A stretch of 64,000 nt of DNA, taken from positions 25,561-89,560 of the forward strand of contig CAZNOZ010000004.1 of the NCBI GenBank assembly GCA_964574935.1. The letters run 5' to 3'. This document shows, one piece after another, positions 54,027-62,432 of this stretch (positions within the stretch are counted from its first letter, which is position 1; each line of letters opens with the position of its first letter). The notes under the pieces were generated by a model. It ran no database searches. It saw only the letters and a program-made list of their open reading frames with translations, and was not told the DNA's origin. A program made the translations under genes and the position numbers. Source of the stretch: JBBECE01 sp964574935 (GTDB taxonomy: Bacteria; Pseudomonadota; Alphaproteobacteria; Rhizobiales; Devosiaceae).

Positions 54027-54740
54027 CTATCCCTTCGAACCGAACAGGCGGCCGAGCATCTCTGCCAGGGGGCCGGACTTCGGCGGCTCGCCGGCCGCGG
54101 TCTGCGGCCCAACCGGGGCGTCACGGGCGTCCGGGGCGGGCCTGGCCTTCGCGTCCGGCTGGCCGGCCTCCGCCTGCTGCAGCGCCAGGGCGACCTTGTT
54201 CATGAAGTTGGGCTCGTCACCCCGGGCGAGGAGCACCGCGTTGTCGGCGACCGCCGCCAGGATCGGCTCGACCCAGTCGCGGTCGGATTTCGCGAAATCG
54301 GCCAGGACGTGCCGGTTGACAAGGTCCTTGTGCCCGGGGTGGCCGATTCCGAGGCGCACCCGCCGAAAGCGGTTGCCGATGTGGGCGTCGATCGAGCGAA
54401 TCCCGTTGTGGCCACCCGAGCCGCCGCCGGTCTTCACCTTGACCTTGCCCGGCGCCAGGTCGATCTCGTCATAGATGACGGTGACGTCTGCGGGTGCCAG
54501 CTTGTAAAAGCGCATGGCCGCCGCCACCGCGTCTCCCGAGCGGTTCATGAAGGTCATCGGCTTGAGCAGGAGCACCCGCTCGCCGCCGATTGTCGTGTCG
54601 GTGAACTCGCCCTGGAATTTGCGGCGAAAGGCAGGGAACCGATTGCGCTCGGCGATCGCGTCGGCAGCCATGAACCCGATATTGTGCCGGTGGCCGCGAT
54701 GCTCGGGGCCAGGATTGCCCAGCCCCACGATCAAATGCAT
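54027..54740 (-). CDS. pth: Peptidyl-tRNA hydrolase
   Basis: This 237-residue enzyme releases peptides from peptidyl-tRNA dropped by ribosomes. It has GLGNPGPEHRGHRHNIGFMAAD with the catalytic His, and PMTFMNRSGDAV and GGSGGHNGIRSI. The C-terminal extension of about 50 residues beyond the E. coli length is rich in Ala/Pro and ends near LFGSKG. It lies 27 bases after rplY and forms the usual rplY-pth pair. Confidence 0.96.
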   Translation of the reverse strand: MHLIVGLGNPGPEHRGHRHNIGFMAADAIAERNRFPAFRRKFQGEFTDTTIGGERVLLLKPMTFMNRSGDAVAAAMRFYKLAPADVTVIYDEIDLAPGKVKVKTGGGSGGHNGIRSIDAHIGNRFRRVRLGIGHPGHKDLVNRHVLADFAKSDRDWVEPILAAVADNAVLLARGDEPNFMNKVALALQQAEAGQPDAKARPAPDARDAPVGPQTAAGEPPKSGPLAEMLGRLFGSKG

Positions 54741-54767
54741 CAGCGCTCTCCGGCGGGCGCCACCGGG

Positions 54768-55457
54768 CTAGTCTTCCTCCCCGGAATCCGGCTTGGTCTC
54801 CTCGGCGCCTTCTTCGCCTTCGGCTCCCTCCTCGCCTTCGAGCTCCTCGCCTTCCTCGCCCTCTTCGGCGCCTTCTTCCTCCTCCTCGACCAGCAGCACC
54901 GACGGGGCGGCGATGGTGGCGACGGTGAAGTCGCGGTCGGCGATCGTCAGGCGGACGCCTTCCGGCAGGGCAATGGTCGAGATGTGCACGGCATCGCCGA
55001 TATCGAGTCCGGCCAGATCGAAGGCGAAGGACTCCGGGATTTGCTCGGCCAGGGCAGTCACCTCGATGGTGTGGCGGACGATGTTGAGCACGCCGCCACG
55101 CTTGAGGCCGGGGGAATCGGCTTCGTTGACGAATTCAACCGGCACTTCGATGGTGAGCCGCGAGGTCTTGGAAACTCTCAGAAAATCGACATGCAGCAGG
55201 ACGTCGCGCACCGGTTCGAGCTGGTAGTCGCGCGGGATGACCCGAACCGGTTCGCCGTCGACTTCCAGCGTGATGACGTGACTGAGAAACCCGCCGCTAT
55301 GGATGCGGCGGTGGGCATCGTTGTATTTGAGCACGACCGGGATCCCAGGCTTGCCGTCGCCATACACGATGCCGGGCACCAGCCCCTGCCGGCGCAATGC
55401 GCGGGCGGCGCCCTTGCCGGTCCGCTCTCGTGCCGTTGCCGTCAGCTCAGCGCTCAT
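54768..55457 (-). CDS. rplY: 50S ribosomal protein L25 (general stress protein Ctc type)
   Basis: This 229-residue long-form L25 has an N-terminal 5S-rRNA-binding domain (LTATARERTGKGAARALRRQGLVPGIVYG) and the TL5/CTC C-terminal beta domain. The last about 45 residues are strongly acidic (Glu-rich with Gly). Length fits the alphaproteobacterial form. It is followed by pth, and preceded by prs across about 145 bases. Confidence 0.95.
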   Translation of the reverse strand: MSAELTATARERTGKGAARALRRQGLVPGIVYGDGKPGIPVVLKYNDAHRRIHSGGFLSHVITLEVDGEPVRVIPRDYQLEPVRDVLLHVDFLRVSKTSRLTIEVPVEFVNEADSPGLKRGGVLNIVRHTIEVTALAEQIPESFAFDLAGLDIGDAVHISTIALPEGVRLTIADRDFTVATIAAPSVLLVEEEEEGAEEGEEGEELEGEEGAEGEEGAEETKPDSGEED

Positions 55458-55602
55458 CAGGCTCTCCGTTGGCGATTGCGCGACGAAAATGCGCCTCGCG
55501 ATTTACGCGCCGGCAAAGCCAGGCGGCGCTCAAGGGGCGCTGTATAGTCCGGCACCTGGCGCGGGGCAAGAGGCGCGCGGACGCAGGGGGCGCGTGGCGC
55601 GC

Positions 55603-56535
55603 TCAGTCGAACAGCGAGGAGACCGACTGCTCGTGGGCGGTGCGCGAAATCGCCTCGCCGATGAGCGGGGCGATGGGCAGGACCCGGATGTTCCCGGTCT
55701 TGCTGACGAGTTCGGTCTCGGGGATCGAATCGGTGATCACCAGTTGCTTTATCCTCGACTCGCCGACGTGCTCGGCGGCGTTGTTGGAGAGCACCCCGTG
55801 GGTGATATAGGCGTAGACGTCCCTGGCGCCGGCATCGAGCAGCGCGTCGGCGGCGCCGATGAGGGTGCCGCCGGAATCGACGATATCGTCGATGAGGACG
55901 CAGGAATGCCCGGAGATATCGCCGATGATGTTCATCACCTCCGCCAAGCCGGCGCGCGGACGGCGCTTGTCGACGATGGCCAGCGGGACGTCGAGGCGGG
56001 TGGCGATGTTGCGGGCGCGAACCACGCCGCCGACGTCGGGTGAGACGATCAGGAGGCTGTCGATATCGAAATTCTCCCGGATGTCGCGAACCATCACGGG
56101 GGCGCCGAACAGATTGTCGGTGGGGATGTCGAAGAAGCCCTGAATCTGGCCCGCATGCAGATCGAGGGTCAGCACCCGGTTGGCGCCGGCCTCGGTGATC
56201 AGATTCGCCACCAGCTTGGCCGAGATCGGAGTGCGGCCCGATGAGCGCCGGTCCTGGCGGGCGTAGCCGTAGTAGGGGATGACGGCGGTGACCCGGCGCG
56301 CCGAGGAGCGGCGCAGCGCGTCGAGCAGGATCAGGAGCTCCATCAGATTGTCGTTGGCCGGGTACGAGGTCGACTGCAGCACGAAAACGTCCTCGCCGCG
56401 CACGTTTTCGCGGATTTCGACAAAGACTTCGTTGTCCGAGAACGTCCTTACCTCGCAGTCGGCGAGCCGGAGCTTGAGGTACTTGGCGACCGCCTCGGCC
56501 AGGGGGCGGTTGGAATTGCCCGTCACCAGTTTCAT
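55603..56535 (-). CDS. prs: Ribose-phosphate pyrophosphokinase
   Basis: This 310-residue enzyme makes PRPP from ribose-5-phosphate and ATP for nucleotides, histidine, tryptophan and NAD. Features: KLVTGNSNRPLAEAVAKYL, the ATP-loop IPYYGYARQDR and the PRPP-binding VLIDDIVDSGGT near residue 216. Normal length. It lies about 145 bases from each minus-strand neighbour and likely has its own promoter. Confidence 0.97.
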   Translation of the reverse strand: MKLVTGNSNRPLAEAVAKYLKLRLADCEVRTFSDNEVFVEIRENVRGEDVFVLQSTSYPANDNLMELLILLDALRRSSARRVTAVIPYYGYARQDRRSSGRTPISAKLVANLITEAGANRVLTLDLHAGQIQGFFDIPTDNLFGAPVMVRDIRENFDIDSLLIVSPDVGGVVRARNIATRLDVPLAIVDKRRPRAGLAEVMNIIGDISGHSCVLIDDIVDSGGTLIGAADALLDAGARDVYAYITHGVLSNNAAEHVGESRIKQLVITDSIPETELVSKTGNIRVLPIAPLIGEAISRTAHEQSVSSLFD

Positions 56536-56682
56536 GACTCGAGCCGACGCCCCCGCACTCGCTGTCGCCCGTTGCCGGCGACTTACCGCCCTATCGGCCT
56601 CCCATAAACCGTTGCCGGGCGCCGTTCAACCTGATGATGGCGCGGGGGCTGCGGTCCGCGGTGCCGTCCGGCGATCTCGCGA

Positions 56683-57492
56683 TCAGGGCACGATGGCGAT
56701 GACGGCGAGCTGGCGGCCGGTGGCCTCGCCCCGCCGCGCCGCGTATCGGTGCGAAAAGTAGGTCTCGGGCCCGGCATACGTGCAGCCGCCAACCGGTTCG
56801 GGATTGTCGATGCCTTCCTCCCGCAGGCGGTCGGTCACGAAGCGCGGCAGATCGAAATGCTCACGGCCGCCGTCAGGGGTGCTCAGATAGCGCTCGAAGG
56901 CGGGGTCGCGGGCGCGGAGCATCGCCGCCCAGTCGGGGCCGACCTCGTAGTTGGCGGCGGAAATGGCGGGGCCGACGGCGGCGCGAATGCGATGCTGGTT
57001 CGCGCCACGGTCTGTCATCGCGCTGACGGCGGCGCCGGCGATGCCGTCCAGGGCGCCCCGCCAGCCGGCGTGAAAGGCGGCAACGATTGCGGCCTCAGGG
57101 TCGGCGAGCAGCACCGGAACGCAGTCGGCGGTCAGAATGCCCAAACCGATCCCGGGGCGCGTGGTCACCATCGCGTCCGCGTCCGGGCGCGCGTTCCAGG
57201 GGTAGGGCGAGGTCACCTCGACGACATCGGTGCCGTGCACCTGCCGGCTGACGGCGAGACCTTCGACGCCCAGGGCCGTACGCACCGCCTCGAGGTTGGC
57301 GTCAACGGCGGCAGGGTCGTCGCCCTGGCCGGACGAGCAGTTGAGCGAGGCGAAGGCGTTCTCGGAAAACCCGCCCCGGCGGCCGAAGAAGCCATGGCGG
57401 ACAATCGCCAGGGTGCTCAGGCAGTCGGCGGTCTCGGCGGGCGGGGTCAAAGGTGGAAGGGGTAGATCGACAGGCCCGGCGAGGAGACGCAC
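56683..57492 (-). CDS. pgeF: Peptidoglycan editing factor PgeF (laccase-domain, DUF152)
   Basis: This 269-residue protein has the conserved zinc/copper residues His in VSRQVHGTDVV, Cys in LTADCVPVLLAD and His in AFHAGWRGAL. PgeF corrects UDP-MurNAc-L-Ser misincorporated for L-Ala. The start is GTG at 57492, which overlaps the upstream methyltransferase gene by 46 bases. AAGG lies about four bases before it. The family N-terminus (IRHGFFGRRGGFSE) begins about 30 residues later, so an internal start is possible. Confidence 0.9.
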   Translation of the reverse strand: MRLLAGPVDLPLPPLTPPAETADCLSTLAIVRHGFFGRRGGFSENAFASLNCSSGQGDDPAAVDANLEAVRTALGVEGLAVSRQVHGTDVVEVTSPYPWNARPDADAMVTTRPGIGLGILTADCVPVLLADPEAAIVAAFHAGWRGALDGIAGAAVSAMTDRGANQHRIRAAVGPAISAANYEVGPDWAAMLRARDPAFERYLSTPDGGREHFDLPRFVTDRLREEGIDNPEPVGGCTYAGPETYFSHRYAARRGEATGRQLAVIAIVP

Positions 57493-58535
57493 AGGACCTT
57501 GAACAGCGAGCCCATCTCATCGTGCCCGGTCAGGCGCTTGAGATCGGCGGTGATGGAGTCGGCCATGGACGGGTTGGCGGTGGCCAGGGTCTTGGCGCGC
57601 GGCACGATGCCGATGGCGGCGAGAAACTGCGCCTGGGTGAGCAGGGCGTGGGGAACGCCGCCGACCCCACGGGCAGCATCGGCCAGGGCCTCGAAATCGA
57701 CATGGGCGGTGAGATCGGTCTCGCCCGGTCTGGCGAGCGGGTCGGCATGGCTATGTCGACCGACCGACTGGAACGTCTCGCCCGGTTGCGTCCGGGCGTA
57801 ACCGTAGTCGATGGCCAGCGCCACCCCGGTGCGGTCGCAGATCCGGCCGGACAGCGACTTCATGATTTCGACGGCCGCCGGCGAGGTTTCCCACACCGTG
57901 CCTTCTTCGGCCGGGCGGACGGAATCGGGAATGGCGTCGGGGGGCACGGCGAGCGGCGACAGCCCCCAGGCGCGGGCGTCCTCGACAAGCCCAATGAGCC
58001 GCTCGTGCCAGGCCTCGCCGGATTTCTGGTATTGGCGGATCGGCATGGCGTCGAAGAACTCGTTGGCGATCAGGATGATCGGCGGACCTTCGGGCTCGAG
58101 GCCGTCCACCGCATCAAGCCAGCGGGGCGCGAACGGTTTGAGCCGCTTTTCCTGCGCTTTCCGGAAGGGCTCGCTGGTCTCCACCAACACCGGCCGCACG
58201 GCCTCGCGGAAGCCTTCGACCAGGGTGGCGGCCCGCAGCAGATCGGCCATCAATGTGCCGCGGCCGGGCCCGAGCTCGACGAGATCGAACTCGGAAGGCC
58301 GGTCGAGCGCCTGCCAGCACCCGGCAACGAAGGCACCCACCATCTCGCCGAACATCTGGGAGACCTCGGGGGCGGTGATGAAATCGCCCTCAGCCCCGAT
58401 CGGGTCGCGGGTGCGGTAGTAGCCCAGCGTCGGGTGGGCGAGGCACAGCGTCATGAAGGTCGCCACCGGCATCGGACCGGAAGCGCGGATTTCGGCGTCG
58501 ATGACGGCGCCGAGGCTGTTGGCGGGGTCACTCAT
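57447..58535 (-). CDS. Class I SAM-dependent methyltransferase, MidA/NDUFAF7 family
   Basis: This 362-residue methyltransferase has the SAM motif LVELGPGRGTLMADLL (about residue 85) and the family segment PTLGYYRTRDPIGAEGDFITAPEVSQMFGE. The mitochondrial relative NDUFAF7 methylates an arginine of complex I, so a respiratory assembly role is possible. ATG 58535 (MSDPANS) is preferred to one 18 bases earlier. It overlaps lgt by eight bases. Confidence 0.93.
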   Translation of the reverse strand: MSDPANSLGAVIDAEIRASGPMPVATFMTLCLAHPTLGYYRTRDPIGAEGDFITAPEVSQMFGEMVGAFVAGCWQALDRPSEFDLVELGPGRGTLMADLLRAATLVEGFREAVRPVLVETSEPFRKAQEKRLKPFAPRWLDAVDGLEPEGPPIILIANEFFDAMPIRQYQKSGEAWHERLIGLVEDARAWGLSPLAVPPDAIPDSVRPAEEGTVWETSPAAVEIMKSLSGRICDRTGVALAIDYGYARTQPGETFQSVGRHSHADPLARPGETDLTAHVDFEALADAARGVGGVPHALLTQAQFLAAIGIVPRAKTLATANPSMADSITADLKRLTGHDEMGSLFKVLCVSSPGLSIYPFHL

Positions 58536-59343
58536 GGCGAGCCGTTGCGGCACGCGAAAGCCAGATCAGCCAGACGCCGACGGCCGCCACCGGCACGGTG
58601 TAGACCATCCCCAGGGTCAGCCAGCCGCCGAAGAGATAACCGATTTGGGCGTCCGGCTCGCGGACCGTTTCAACCACCAGGCGCGCCGCGGCATAGCCGA
58701 GCGCGAAGAGACCGCCGGTCAGGCCCGGCCGGCGCAGCGTCTTGCCGATATGGGTGGCCACGCGCAACGCCAGGAGCAGGACGATCCCTTCGAGCGCCGC
58801 TTCGTAGAGCTGACTGGGATGGCGCGGTTCCGGGCCGCCGAGCGGGAAGATGACGCCCCAGGGCAGATCGGTGGGCCGGCCGAACAGCTCGCCGTTGATG
58901 AAGTTGGCGATGCGCCCGAACATCAGTCCCAGCGGGGCGACGGCGCCGAGCAGGTCGAGGGCGGACAGGATCGGGGCCCGGTTGAGGCGGCAGAATATCC
59001 AGATGACCAGGCACACGCCGATCAGTCCGCCATGGAAGGACATGCCGCCGCGCCAGGTCATGAAGATCTCGGCCGGATTGGCGGCGTAGTAGGGGAGATT
59101 GTAGAAGACCACGTAGCCAAGGCGCCCGCCGACCACGATCCCGACCACGCCCCAGAACAGAAAGTCGAGCCACTGCGAAGCGGTCAGCGGGGGCGCCTGG
59201 GCGGGCCAAAGGGTCTTTGTGGCCAGCAGCGACCGGCCGTAGGCCCAGGCGAGGGAAATGCCGACGATATAGCCGAGCGCGTACCAGCGGATCGCCAAGG
59301 GGCCGATGGTGAAGGCGACGGGATCGATGTCCGGAAACGGCAA
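58528..59343 (-). CDS. lgt: Phosphatidylglycerol--prolipoprotein diacylglyceryl transferase
   Basis: This 271-residue integral membrane enzyme attaches diacylglycerol to the lipobox Cys. The Lgt signature RIANFINGELFGRPTDLPWG and the preceding GGMSFHGGLIG with the essential His are intact. Seven helices are predicted. It starts the lgt-midA-pgeF run and is divergent from ubiK across about 120 bases. Confidence 0.96.
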   Translation of the reverse strand: MPFPDIDPVAFTIGPLAIRWYALGYIVGISLAWAYGRSLLATKTLWPAQAPPLTASQWLDFLFWGVVGIVVGGRLGYVVFYNLPYYAANPAEIFMTWRGGMSFHGGLIGVCLVIWIFCRLNRAPILSALDLLGAVAPLGLMFGRIANFINGELFGRPTDLPWGVIFPLGGPEPRHPSQLYEAALEGIVLLLALRVATHIGKTLRRPGLTGGLFALGYAAARLVVETVREPDAQIGYLFGGWLTLGMVYTVPVAAVGVWLIWLSRAATARHE

Positions 59344-59461
59344 GGCGGGCGCTCACTGGCGGAAATCGGCGGCACATTGCCGGGCTGCCGGCCTCTGGTC
59401 AAGGCGAGCCGGCGTGCCTATGTAGAAGGTGATCGAGGGTAGGTGAACGAACGGGATCGCC

Positions 59462-59713
59462 ATGGACCGGAGCAGCAAGATACTCGACGACATCGCGCAG
59501 CTCATGAATGACGCCGCCGGGGTTGCCGACGGCGTGAGGCGCGAAGTCGAGACGGTGGTGAAATCGCAAATGGAGCGGATCGTCGCCGATCTCGATCTGG
59601 TCAAGCGGGACGACTACGAAGCTCTCAAGGAACTGGTGCAGAACCAGTCCGAGGAAATCGGCCAGCTCCGCAAGGACGTCAAAGCACTCAAATCAAAGAA
59701 GAAGAGCGCCTAG
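59462..59713 (+). CDS. ubiK: Ubiquinone biosynthesis accessory factor UbiK (BMFP coiled-coil)
   Basis: This 83-residue helical protein has SSKILDDIAQLMNDAAGVADGVRREVE and a C-terminal coiled coil (LKELVQNQSEEIGQLRKDVKALKSKKK). UbiK-type proteins assist the soluble ubiquinone hydroxylase complex and bind lipid. The stop codon TAG at 59711 is also the first three bases of a palindromic repeat, so the repeat defines where the protein ends. Confidence 0.9.
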   Translation: MDRSSKILDDIAQLMNDAAGVADGVRREVETVVKSQMERIVADLDLVKRDDYEALKELVQNQSEEIGQLRKDVKALKSKKKSA

Positions 59714-59785
59714 TGGTCCGATTCCGACATTTGCCGTCCTTTGCAGTTCGCGCCGCAGCAAATGTCGGAATCATAAGGACCACTA
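59711..59785. repeat. Palindromic REP-like element 1
   Basis: The arm at 59711-59734 (TAGTGGTCC, then GATTCCGACATTTGC) is repeated inverted at 59758-59785. The second arm has four extra bases between the outer TAGTGGTCC and inner segments. The loop is 23 bases. It can form a long hairpin and could also end transcripts from ubiK. It shares its layout (TAGTGG end, inner ACATTTG) with element 2, so the two are members of one family. Confidence 0.85.
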
Positions 59786-59803
59786 GCTGGTTATCGAACG
59801 AAA

Positions 59804-59882
59804 CTAGTGGAGCTTTTGACTTTGACATTTGAGCACGAGCCTCGCCCCAACCGGGACTCAAATGTCAAATTCGCTCCACTAG
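59804..59882. repeat. Palindromic REP-like element 2
   Basis: The arm at 59804-59833 starts CTAGTGGAGC and ends GACATTTGAG; its inverted partner is at 59857-59882, with small differences in the middle and a 23-base loop. It has the same loop length as element 1. The 18 bases between the elements hold nothing recognisable. No transposase is nearby, so these look like non-autonomous or REPIN-type repeats. Confidence 0.85.
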
Positions 59883-60129
59883 GTCCACAGATATCCGTCC
59901 CGGTCACGGGGCGGTTAACATTCCGTTAACTTCTCGGGGCAGATCATCCACAGCGAAATTCCGGCCGCGGCCCTGGGCAGGCTGTGAGGCATTCACGCCC
60001 AGTGTAGGGTTCGAGTGCGGACGAGATTCGTTTGTGGGATTGGTCCCGTCTCGGCACCGTCCCGGTCGCCCGCCAGGCTTTGAGGGCGAGCGTCGAGTGC
60101 GCCTGAACTCCAGCTTTGCGAGGCACGAA
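59883..60129. other. Non-coding stretch before the YbjN gene
   Basis: After the palindromes, about 247 bases remain before the next start codon. They hold a CtrA-type box at 59915-59929 and no convincing gene. In-frame extension of the YbjN protein upstream to 60034 is possible but lacks family similarity and a ribosome site. Confidence 0.6.
59915..59929. promoter_or_regulatory. CtrA-type box TTAA-N7-TTAA upstream of the YbjN gene
   Basis: TTAA at 59915-59918 and 59926-59929 are separated by seven bases (CATTCCG), each inside a GTTAAC word. This is the full CtrA consensus. It lies about 200 bases before the YbjN start, so it would require a long leader. It is one of two such sites in the window, the other at 14567. 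Match seen; binding inferred. Confidence 0.5.
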
Positions 60130-60630
60130 ATGTCGCTTCTCGAACTTGAACTCGACCGCACCGTGCATCCGGTGGACATCATCGAGCATATCGCCTCGAT
60201 CAACGACTGGACTTTCGATCGCCAGGATGCCGATGAGATCTCGATTTCGGTGAAAGGGAACTGGAATGACTACCATGTCTCCTTCACATGGATGGAAGGG
60301 CTTGAAGCCCTGCACCTGGCCTGTGCCTTCGACCTCAAGGTGCCCGAGGCACGCCGCGCCGAAGTCAGCCAGCTCATCATGCTGATCAACGAGCAGCTCT
60401 GGATCGGGCATTTCGACATCTGGTCGAAGGAATCGATGGTCCTGTTCCGTCACTCGCACATGCTCACGGGCGGCGCCGAGGTGTCGCCGATGCAATGCGA
60501 GTCCCTGATGAATTCGGCGGTTGCGGCTTGCGACCAGTATTATCAGGCGTTCCAGTTCACCGTCTGGGCGGGGCGCAGCGCGGCGGACTCGCTGGCGCAT
60601 GTGATGTTCGAGACGGTCGGGGAAGCGTGA
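60130..60630 (+). CDS. YbjN-domain protein
   Basis: This 166-residue protein belongs to the YbjN/type III chaperone-like fold group (MSLLELELDRTVHPVDIIEHIASINDW, then WTFDRQDADEISISVKG). Overexpressed YbjN in E. coli alters motility and stress, but no biochemical role is known. It overlaps proC by four bases (GTGA). The YbjN-proC-tRNA-binding protein order is conserved in Hyphomicrobiales. Confidence 0.88.
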   Translation: MSLLELELDRTVHPVDIIEHIASINDWTFDRQDADEISISVKGNWNDYHVSFTWMEGLEALHLACAFDLKVPEARRAEVSQLIMLINEQLWIGHFDIWSKESMVLFRHSHMLTGGAEVSPMQCESLMNSAVAACDQYYQAFQFTVWAGRSAADSLAHVMFETVGEA

Positions 60631-61439
60631 GCCTTTCCGACGCCGTCCCCCTCGTTCTGGTCGGCGCCGGCAAGATGGGTTCGGCCCTGGCCCGGGGGTG
60701 GATCGCCGGCGGTATGCCGGCGGACGGCCTGACGCTCGTCGAACCGGCGCCCGCTCCGGAACTCGCGGCATTCGCAACATCCCATGGCATCGCCCTTGTC
60801 GCCGAGCCGCCGGCGGCGGCGCGGGTGCTGGTGATCGCGGTCAAGCCGCAGGTGATCGACGCGGTTCTGGCGGGGGCGAAGCGGGCGGTCGGATCCGAGA
60901 CACTGGTTGTCAGCATCGCGGCGGGGGTGAGGGTTGAAACCCTCGCCGATCGGCTCGGCACCGGGCGGGTGGTGCGCACCATGCCCAACACCCCGGCGCA
61001 GGTGGGCAAGGGCGTCACCGGTGCCTTCGCCGCCGCGTCGGTGACGACGGCGGACCGGGCGATCGCCGAGGCGCTCCTGGCGGCGGCCGGCCTGGCGGTG
61101 TGGGTCGGCGCCGAAACCGACCTCGATATCGTCACCGCCGTCTCCGGCTCCGGGCCGGCCTACGTGTTCCACCTCGTCGAAGCGATGGCGGCGGCCGGCG
61201 TCGCCGAGGGGCTCGAGGAAGCAACGGCCATGGTTCTGGCGCGCCAGACCGTGATCGGGGCGGCGGCGCTGATGGCGGCGGACGATACCGAGGCCGCGCA
61301 ACTGCGGGAAAATGTCACTTCGCGCGGCGGTACGACGGCGGCGGCGCTGGACATCCTGATGGCCCCCGATGGATTGGGTCCGCTGATGCGCCGGGCGATC
61401 GCGGCGGCGCGCCAGCGGTCCGAGGAGCTGGGCGGGTGA
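60627..61439 (+). CDS. proC: Pyrroline-5-carboxylate reductase
   Basis: This 270-residue NAD(P)H enzyme makes proline. It has VLVGAGKMGSALARGWIAGG at the N-terminus, VRTMPNTPAQVGKGVTG, and the C-terminal signature ENVTSRGGTTAAALDIL. The start is GTG at 60627, overlapping the YbjN stop. The stop overlaps the next GTG start. Normal length. Confidence 0.95.
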   Translation: MSLSDAVPLVLVGAGKMGSALARGWIAGGMPADGLTLVEPAPAPELAAFATSHGIALVAEPPAAARVLVIAVKPQVIDAVLAGAKRAVGSETLVVSIAAGVRVETLADRLGTGRVVRTMPNTPAQVGKGVTGAFAAASVTTADRAIAEALLAAAGLAVWVGAETDLDIVTAVSGSGPAYVFHLVEAMAAAGVAEGLEEATAMVLARQTVIGAAALMAADDTEAAQLRENVTSRGGTTAAALDILMAPDGLGPLMRRAIAAARQRSEELGG

Positions 61440-61777
61440 GCGAGCCCATCGACTACGCGGACTTTCTCAAGGTCGACATCCGCGTCGGCACCGTCGTGGA
61501 TGCCAGCGAATTTCCCGAGGCGCGGACGCCCGCCTACATTCTCAGGATCGATTTCGGCGCCGAGATCGGGATCAAGAAATCCTCGGCGCAAATCACCGCC
61601 CACTATTCCCCGGAAGTGCTCGTCGGACGGCAGGTGCTGGCGGTCGTCAACTTCCCGCCCAAGCAGATCGGTCCCATCCGCTCGGAGGTGCTGACCCTCG
61701 GTTTCGAGGACGAGGCGGGCGAAATCGTGCTGGCGGCGGCCGAGTGGCGGGTGCCGGACGGACGCAGGCTCCTATGA
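61436..61777 (+). CDS. CsaA-like tRNA-binding domain protein
   Basis: This 113-residue OB-fold protein has FLKVDIRVGTVVDASEFPEARTPAYILRIDFG and KSSAQITAHY, followed by VVNFPPKQIGPIRSEVLTLG, matching CsaA (export chaperone-like, dimeric, binds tRNA in vitro). The start is GTG at 61436, coupled to proC. The stop overlaps the convergent MarR gene by six bases that contain both stop codons. Confidence 0.9.
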   Translation: MSEPIDYADFLKVDIRVGTVVDASEFPEARTPAYILRIDFGAEIGIKKSSAQITAHYSPEVLVGRQVLAVVNFPPKQIGPIRSEVLTLGFEDEAGEIVLAAAEWRVPDGRRLL

Positions 61778-62311
61778 ATTGAGGGTCCGGGTCAGGCCCA
61801 GCCCCTCCAGAACCGGTCGGTCGGAGCGCTCGATCATGTTGGCGAGGAACTCGCTGATCGTGCGGCGCGAGCCCTCCGGCATGGTGGCCAGCGCCGCCTC
61901 GATGCGGTTGGCCTGAAGGCGCGAGAGGGTCTCGAAAAACACCCGCCCCTTCTGGGTCGGAAACAGAAGCCGCTGCCGGCGATCGGTCTCGCCGGGATGC
62001 TGCTCGATATGGCCGCTGTCGACGAGCTGGCGCAGTACGCGGGCCAGCGACTGCTTGGTGATGCGCAGAATATCGAGAAGCTCGGCCACCGTCATGCCGG
62101 GTTTCCGGTTGACGAAATAGAGCACGCGATGATGCGCGCGGCCCATTCCCTGCGTTTCGAGCAACGCATCGGCATCCCTGACGAAGTCGCGGTAGGCAAA
62201 GAACAAAAGCCCCATCAGCTCATAGGGCATCGGCGCCGTGCCAGACTCTTCATCCTTGGCGCCGGCGAAATTTAAGTCAGCCTTGTTGACATTAATAGTG
62301 GACACTGCCAT
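61772..62311 (-). CDS. MarR family regulator, PetP-like
   Basis: This 179-residue winged-helix protein has the core GMGRAHHRVLYFVNRKPGMTVAELLDILRITKQSLARVLRQLV, then ETDRRQRLLFPT. This sequence strongly recalls PetP, which with the response regulator PetR controls petABC in Rhodobacter. No PetR-like gene is adjacent, and petABC is 12 kb away. It is divergent from the branched-chain aminotransferase gene. A shorter start at MPYELMG is possible. Confidence 0.82.
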   Translation of the reverse strand: MAVSTINVNKADLNFAGAKDEESGTAPMPYELMGLLFFAYRDFVRDADALLETQGMGRAHHRVLYFVNRKPGMTVAELLDILRITKQSLARVLRQLVDSGHIEQHPGETDRRQRLLFPTQKGRVFFETLSRLQANRIEAALATMPEGSRRTISEFLANMIERSDRPVLEGLGLTRTLNS

Positions 62312-62432
62312 GGTCCCGTCAATGGCGCTGGGTGCCGGGTCTTATCCCAAAGGTGTTTGGATTTGCCAAGGGCCACGCCGGCGCGCATGATGAGCTGGTA
62401 AACGGCGTTTTGGTTGCCAGTGGAGGGAGGAA

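Noticed and set aside
53994..55547. Plus-strand open frame of about 500 codons over pth and rplY
   Set aside because: pth and rplY on the minus strand are unmistakable. The opposite frame is partly a translation of the acidic L25 tail in reverse and has no family match.
59711..59882. CRISPR array or riboswitch in the repeat region
   Set aside because: The repeats are two inverted structures with different arms, not direct repeats with spacers, and there are no cas genes. No known riboswitch consensus is visible.
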